A stretch of DNA of 35,891 bases from DATGFB01 sp032160545. GTDB taxonomy: Bacteria > Actinomycetota > Actinomycetes > Mycobacteriales > Jatrophihabitantaceae. Both the position numbers and the translations under genes were made by a program. Below are positions 31,163-35,891 of this stretch, piece by piece (the first letter of the stretch is position 1; each line of letters opens with the position of its first letter). The stretch lies in NCBI GenBank assembly GCA_032160545.1, contig JAVHVN010000050.1, forward strand, positions 1-35,891, in the 5' to 3' direction. The notes beneath the pieces are model-generated. The model saw only the letters and a program-made list of their open reading frames with translations, searched no databases and was not told the origin of the DNA.

Positions 31163-32692
31163 ATGCCGGTCTCCGTGACCATGCCCCGCCTCGGTGAGAG
31201 TGTCACCGAAGGAACCGTGACCCGCTGGCTCAAGAGCGAGGGCGATCACGTCGAGGCCGACGAACCGCTGCTCGAGGTGTCGACCGACAAGGTCGACACC
31301 GAGGTGCCGTCACCCGCGAGCGGCACGGTGCTGTCGATCAAGGTCCAGGAGGACGAGACGGTCGACATCGGCGTCGAGCTCGCCGTCATCGGCGATGCCG
31401 GCGAGGGTGCGGCCGACACGGCAGCTGAGCAGCAGCCGGCCGCGGAACCGGCCCCGGTGCAGGCCGCCGAGCAGGTCGCGCCCGAGCAGACCCGGGCGCC
31501 GGCCCCTGCACCCGCCGCCGCGCAGGGCGGGCAGACGGCGGCTGCCGCCACCGCCGACGCGCACCAAGCCCTACCCGCAGCACCGATCCCCGCGCCCGAA
31601 CCCGCACCGACGTCCGCCCCACCGGCAGCAGCGCCCGCAGCCACCACGAGTGAGGACGACGACGAGGTGGCCGGCGCCTATGTGACGCCCTTGGTCCGCA
31701 AGCTGGCGAGCGAGCACGGCGTCGACCTGTCGAGCATCCACGGCACCGGCGTCGGCGGACGGATCCGCAAGTCCGACGTGCTGTCCGCAGCCAGCGCCGC
31801 ACCGCCGGCCCAGGCCGCGCCTGCGGCGGCTCCCGCACCGGCCGCGGCCCCCGCCCCCGCGCCCGCTCGTGCCGCCCAGCACGCCGCTCCGGCTGCGGCC
31901 GCTGCTCCCGCCGCTCCCGAGGCGCGCACTGCTTCCCCTGCGGGAGCCGCTGCCGCCGCGACCCAGCGGGGTCGCGTCGAGCCGCTGTCGCGCATGCGCC
32001 AGTTGATCGCAGCGCGGATGGTCGAGTCATTGCAGACGTCCGCACAGCTCACGACCGTCGTCGAGGTTGACATCACCCGGATCGCCCGGCTTCGCGACCA
32101 GGCCAAGCGCGACTTCGAGGCCCGCGAGGGCGTGAAGCTGAGCTTCCTGCCGTTCTTCGCCGTCGCCGCCATCGAGGCGCTGAAGGCACACCCCGTCGTC
32201 AACTCCTCCATCGACCTGGAGGCCAAGACGGTCACCTACCACGACGCCGAGCACCTCGGCATCGCCGTCGACACCGAGCGCGGGCTGCTCGTTCCGGTCA
32301 TCCACGACGCCGGTGATCTCAACCTGGGTGGCCTGGCCCGCAAGATCGCCGACCTCGCCGAGCGCACCCGCAGCAACCGCATCGGCCCGGACGAGCTCGG
32401 CGGCGGCACCTTCACGATCACGAACACGGGCAGCCGCGGCGCTCTGTTCGACACACCGATCATCAATCAGCCGCAGGTCGCGATCCTCGGCACCGGAGCC
32501 GTCGTCAAGCGGCCCGTGGTCGTCACCGACGACAACCTCGGCGAGACGATCGCCGTGCGCTCGATGGTGTACCTCGCGCTGTCCTATGACCACCGAATCG
32601 TCGACGGTGCCGACGCCGCTCGCTTCCTCGCGACGATGAAGCAGCGGCTCGAGGCCGGGGCGTTCGAGCGCGCGCTCGGGCTCTCGTCGTAA
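31163..32692 (+). CDS. sucB: Dihydrolipoamide acyltransferase (E2, succinyl/acetyl transferase)
   Basis: This 509-aa core subunit of a 2-oxoacid dehydrogenase complex has one lipoyl domain (1-76; lipoyl Lys43 in STDKVDTE), an Ala/Pro-rich linker (~80-155), a peripheral subunit-binding domain (~170-205; VTPLVRKLASEHGVDL), a second Ala/Pro linker (~210-265), and the catalytic domain with DHRIVDG (His477, Asp481). Actinobacteria often use this E2 in a mixed pyruvate/2-oxoglutarate complex (M. tuberculosis DlaT), so the acyl group is not certain. AAGGAG lies upstream of the ATG. lipB nearby supplies the cofactor. Confidence 0.94.
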   Translation: MPVSVTMPRLGESVTEGTVTRWLKSEGDHVEADEPLLEVSTDKVDTEVPSPASGTVLSIKVQEDETVDIGVELAVIGDAGEGAADTAAEQQPAAEPAPVQAAEQVAPEQTRAPAPAPAAAQGGQTAAAATADAHQALPAAPIPAPEPAPTSAPPAAAPAATTSEDDDEVAGAYVTPLVRKLASEHGVDLSSIHGTGVGGRIRKSDVLSAASAAPPAQAAPAAAPAPAAAPAPAPARAAQHAAPAAAAAPAAPEARTASPAGAAAAATQRGRVEPLSRMRQLIAARMVESLQTSAQLTTVVEVDITRIARLRDQAKRDFEAREGVKLSFLPFFAVAAIEALKAHPVVNSSIDLEAKTVTYHDAEHLGIAVDTERGLLVPVIHDAGDLNLGGLARKIADLAERTRSNRIGPDELGGGTFTITNTGSRGALFDTPIINQPQVAILGTGAVVKRPVVVTDDNLGETIAVRSMVYLALSYDHRIVDGADAARFLATMKQRLEAGAFERALGLSS

Positions 32693-32696
32693 CGCC

Positions 32697-33584
32697 ATGC
32701 GGGTCGTCCTGGCCGGCGCTTCCGGGCTGATCGGGAGGGCGCTGACGCAGTCGCTGCGCTCGGACGGTCATGCCGTGCTCGCTCTGGTGCGCCGCGCACC
32801 GTCCGGGCCGGACGAGGCGCGGTGGCGTCCCGAGGCGGGTCAGCTCGACGCGGAGACACTCACCGGCGCCGACGCCGTCGTGTGCCTCTCGGGCGCGGGC
32901 GTGGGCGACCATCGCTGGACCGATTCGTACAAGGACACGCTGCTGCGCAGCCGGATCGACACCGTGGGGACACTCGCCCGCACCCTCGCCAAGGTGGACG
33001 GACGCACCACCTTCGTCTCCGCGTCGGCAGTGGGTTACTACGGCGATACCGGCGATCGGGAGGTCGACGAGCGGTCCGGTCCCGGCCGGGGCTTCCTCGC
33101 CGATCTCTGCGTCCGGTGGGAGGCCGCGACGCAGCCCGCCGAGCTGGCGGGCCTCCGCGTGGCCCACCTGCGCTCCGGGCTGGTGCTCGAACGCAGCGGC
33201 GGGCTGCTCGGCCGGTTGCGGCCGATCGTGCTCGCCGGCGCCGGCGGTCGGCTCGGCACGGGCCGGCAGTTCATGCCGTGGATCTCGCTGGCCGACGAGG
33301 TGCGCGCGATCCGCTTCGTGCTCGAGAGCGAACTCACCGGACCGGTGAATCTGACCGGCCCGCATCCGGTGCGGAACGCCGAGTTCGTCACGGTCCTGGC
33401 CGGGCTGCTGCACCGGCCGGCGCTCGTCCCCGCTCCCGCCTTCGCGCTGCGCGTCACCCTGGGCGAATTCGCGTCAGAGGTCCTCGGCGGTCAGCGGGCG
33501 GTTCCGTCGAAGCTGACCGCCGCCGGATTCCGGCACGAGCACGCCGACCTCGTCACGGCGCTCACCTGGGCGCTCGCCCGGTGA
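32697..33584 (+). CDS. TIGR01777 family epimerase (extended SDR, SDR39U1-like)
   Basis: This 295-aa protein has the N-terminal nucleotide motif GASGLIG (7-13), a conserved SASAVGYYGDTGD stretch with the likely active-site Tyr, and the family C-terminal domain (FMPWISLADEVRAI, then PSKLTAAGF). The family is known as YfcH/SDR39U1-like and the substrate is unknown. The ATG is only 4 nt after the sucB stop, so it is probably co-translated. The same pairing is conserved in M. tuberculosis (Rv2215-Rv2216), linking it by position to the E2/lipoyl operon. Confidence 0.9.
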   Translation: MRVVLAGASGLIGRALTQSLRSDGHAVLALVRRAPSGPDEARWRPEAGQLDAETLTGADAVVCLSGAGVGDHRWTDSYKDTLLRSRIDTVGTLARTLAKVDGRTTFVSASAVGYYGDTGDREVDERSGPGRGFLADLCVRWEAATQPAELAGLRVAHLRSGLVLERSGGLLGRLRPIVLAGAGGRLGTGRQFMPWISLADEVRAIRFVLESELTGPVNLTGPHPVRNAEFVTVLAGLLHRPALVPAPAFALRVTLGEFASEVLGGQRAVPSKLTAAGFRHEHADLVTALTWALAR

Positions 33585-33588
33585 TGCG

Positions 33589-35496
<1,908 letters not shown>

Positions 35497-35503
35497 GCGG
35501 ATG

Positions 35504-35509
35504 AGCCTA
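35504..35509 (-). promoter_or_regulatory. Predicted -10 box of the kinase (leaderless)
   Basis: TAGGCT on the minus strand ends 7 nt before the GTG at 35496. It supports this start, since the alternative GTG at 35541 would place the box inside the coding region. Confidence 0.5.
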
Positions 35510-35533
35510 AGGCCCGGTCCGAACTGGCCCGCG

Positions 35534-35542
35534 TTGTCCACA
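35534..35542 (+). promoter_or_regulatory. Single DnaA-box match
   Basis: TTGTCCACA matches the actinobacterial DnaA-box consensus exactly. It lies in the 250-bp gap between the kinase and lipB, about 25 nt upstream of the kinase -10 box. No second box is nearby, so this is not an origin; the gap holds nothing else recognised except the two promoters. Confidence 0.35.
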
Positions 35543-35733
35543 GTGAACGCGAATCAGGTGTCGACGGCCGGGCGCCGCGAGTCTGCGCGGTGGCCACGGG
35601 GTGGGCGACTCACCAGCGGTCCTGAGCAACCTCTACGACGCGGCCCGCCGGCGCAGAGTGATCGCAACCCACCTGGCACCTCGGCGGCTGTGAGTCCCTC
35701 GGGCGTGGAGGGCTGCCCAGGTGAGCCCCCGCG

Positions 35734-35739
35734 TAATCT
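35734..35739 (+). promoter_or_regulatory. Predicted -10 box of lipB (leaderless)
   Basis: TAATCT ends 7 nt before the lipB GTG, with no ribosome site. Confidence 0.55.
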
Positions 35740-35746
35740 GAGACGG

Positions 35747-35891
35747 GTGACTGAGTTGCGCACGCTCAACGCCGGGCTCGTCCCCTACGAGCAGGCCTGG
35801 CACCGGCAGCGCGAGCTGCACGCCGCCGTCGTCGCCGGAACGCAACCCGACACCGTGCTGCTCCTCGAACACCCCTCGGTCTTCACGGCCG
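35747..35891 (+). CDS. lipB: Octanoyltransferase, N-terminal part (3' end outside window)
   Basis: The first 48 residues of LipB are present; the enzyme transfers octanoyl groups from acyl carrier protein to lipoyl domains such as that of SucB. The segment VPYEQAWHRQRELHAAVVAG followed by PDTVLLLEHPSVFTA is the family N-terminus, read from a GTG start. The conserved GRRT/HGPGQ motifs and catalytic Lys/Cys would lie beyond the window. By synteny lipA should follow. The -10 box 7 nt upstream points to a leaderless transcript. Confidence 0.93.
   Translation, partial: MTELRTLNAGLVPYEQAWHRQRELHAAVVAGTQPDTVLLLEHPSVFTA

Noticed and set aside
31400..31980. Ala/Pro-rich low-complexity DNA in sucB as a repeat element
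   Set aside because: It is the normal flexible linker between lipoyl, binding and catalytic domains.

Overview
The window is a high-GC actinobacterial (Actinomycetota) chromosome segment. The evidence is GC-rich third positions, frequent GTG starts, ATGA/GTGA gene overlaps, a three-helix Rieske protein with a di-haem QcrC (bc1-aa3 supercomplex type), CtaF, a DUF3043 protein and a mycobacterial-type adenosine kinase. The genus cannot be fixed from the sequence. From memory, the order ctaE-qcrCAB / ctaF-ctaC / asnB / adoK / erpA / DUF3043 / cobT / gcvT / pepA / sucB / epimerase / lipB follows the Mycobacterium tuberculosis Rv2193-Rv2217 backbone closely, so most of the window is a conserved vertical core.

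Layout. (1) 1-4081: 3' end of ctaE, then qcrC-qcrA-qcrB, closed by a strong hairpin. (2) 4150-14587: an accessory block inside the respiratory locus. A six-gene minus-strand run (FAD/GcvT-fusion dehydrogenase, PuuD-like hydrolase, FadR-type regulator, glutamine-synthetase-like ligase, aldehyde dehydrogenase, SDR) diverges from a choline/ethanolamine-kinase-like gene and an amino acid/choline-type permease. It reads as uptake and gamma-glutamylated breakdown of an amino alcohol or related amine, feeding glycine and one-carbon metabolism. (3) 14605-16573: a small NYN-domain protein, then ctaF and ctaC on the minus strand; ctaD is not in the window. (4) 16680-18037: a cysteine-desulfurase-like gene overlapping a TusA gene; the desulfurase has lost the PLP lysine but kept the sulfur-carrying cysteine. 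(5) 18062-22825: asnB, adoK, erpA, nadA. (6) 22878-25956: DUF3043 membrane protein, a 66-aa conserved small protein, a divergent CobT-like gene and an AI-2E-family membrane protein. (7) 25953-29598: gcvT, pepA and two small actinobacterial genes of unknown function. (8) 29746-35891: lpdA, sucB and a TIGR01777 epimerase, then a membrane Ser/Thr kinase, then the start of lipB. This last section is the 2-oxoacid dehydrogenase/lipoylation module.

Many genes have a TANNNT -10 box ending 6-7 nt before the start codon, with no Shine-Dalgarno sequence. They are probably transcribed as leaderless mRNAs, and this pattern was used to choose several starts. No tRNA, rRNA, CRISPR array, insertion sequence or phage gene was seen. 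No gene-free stretch exceeds about 250 bp.
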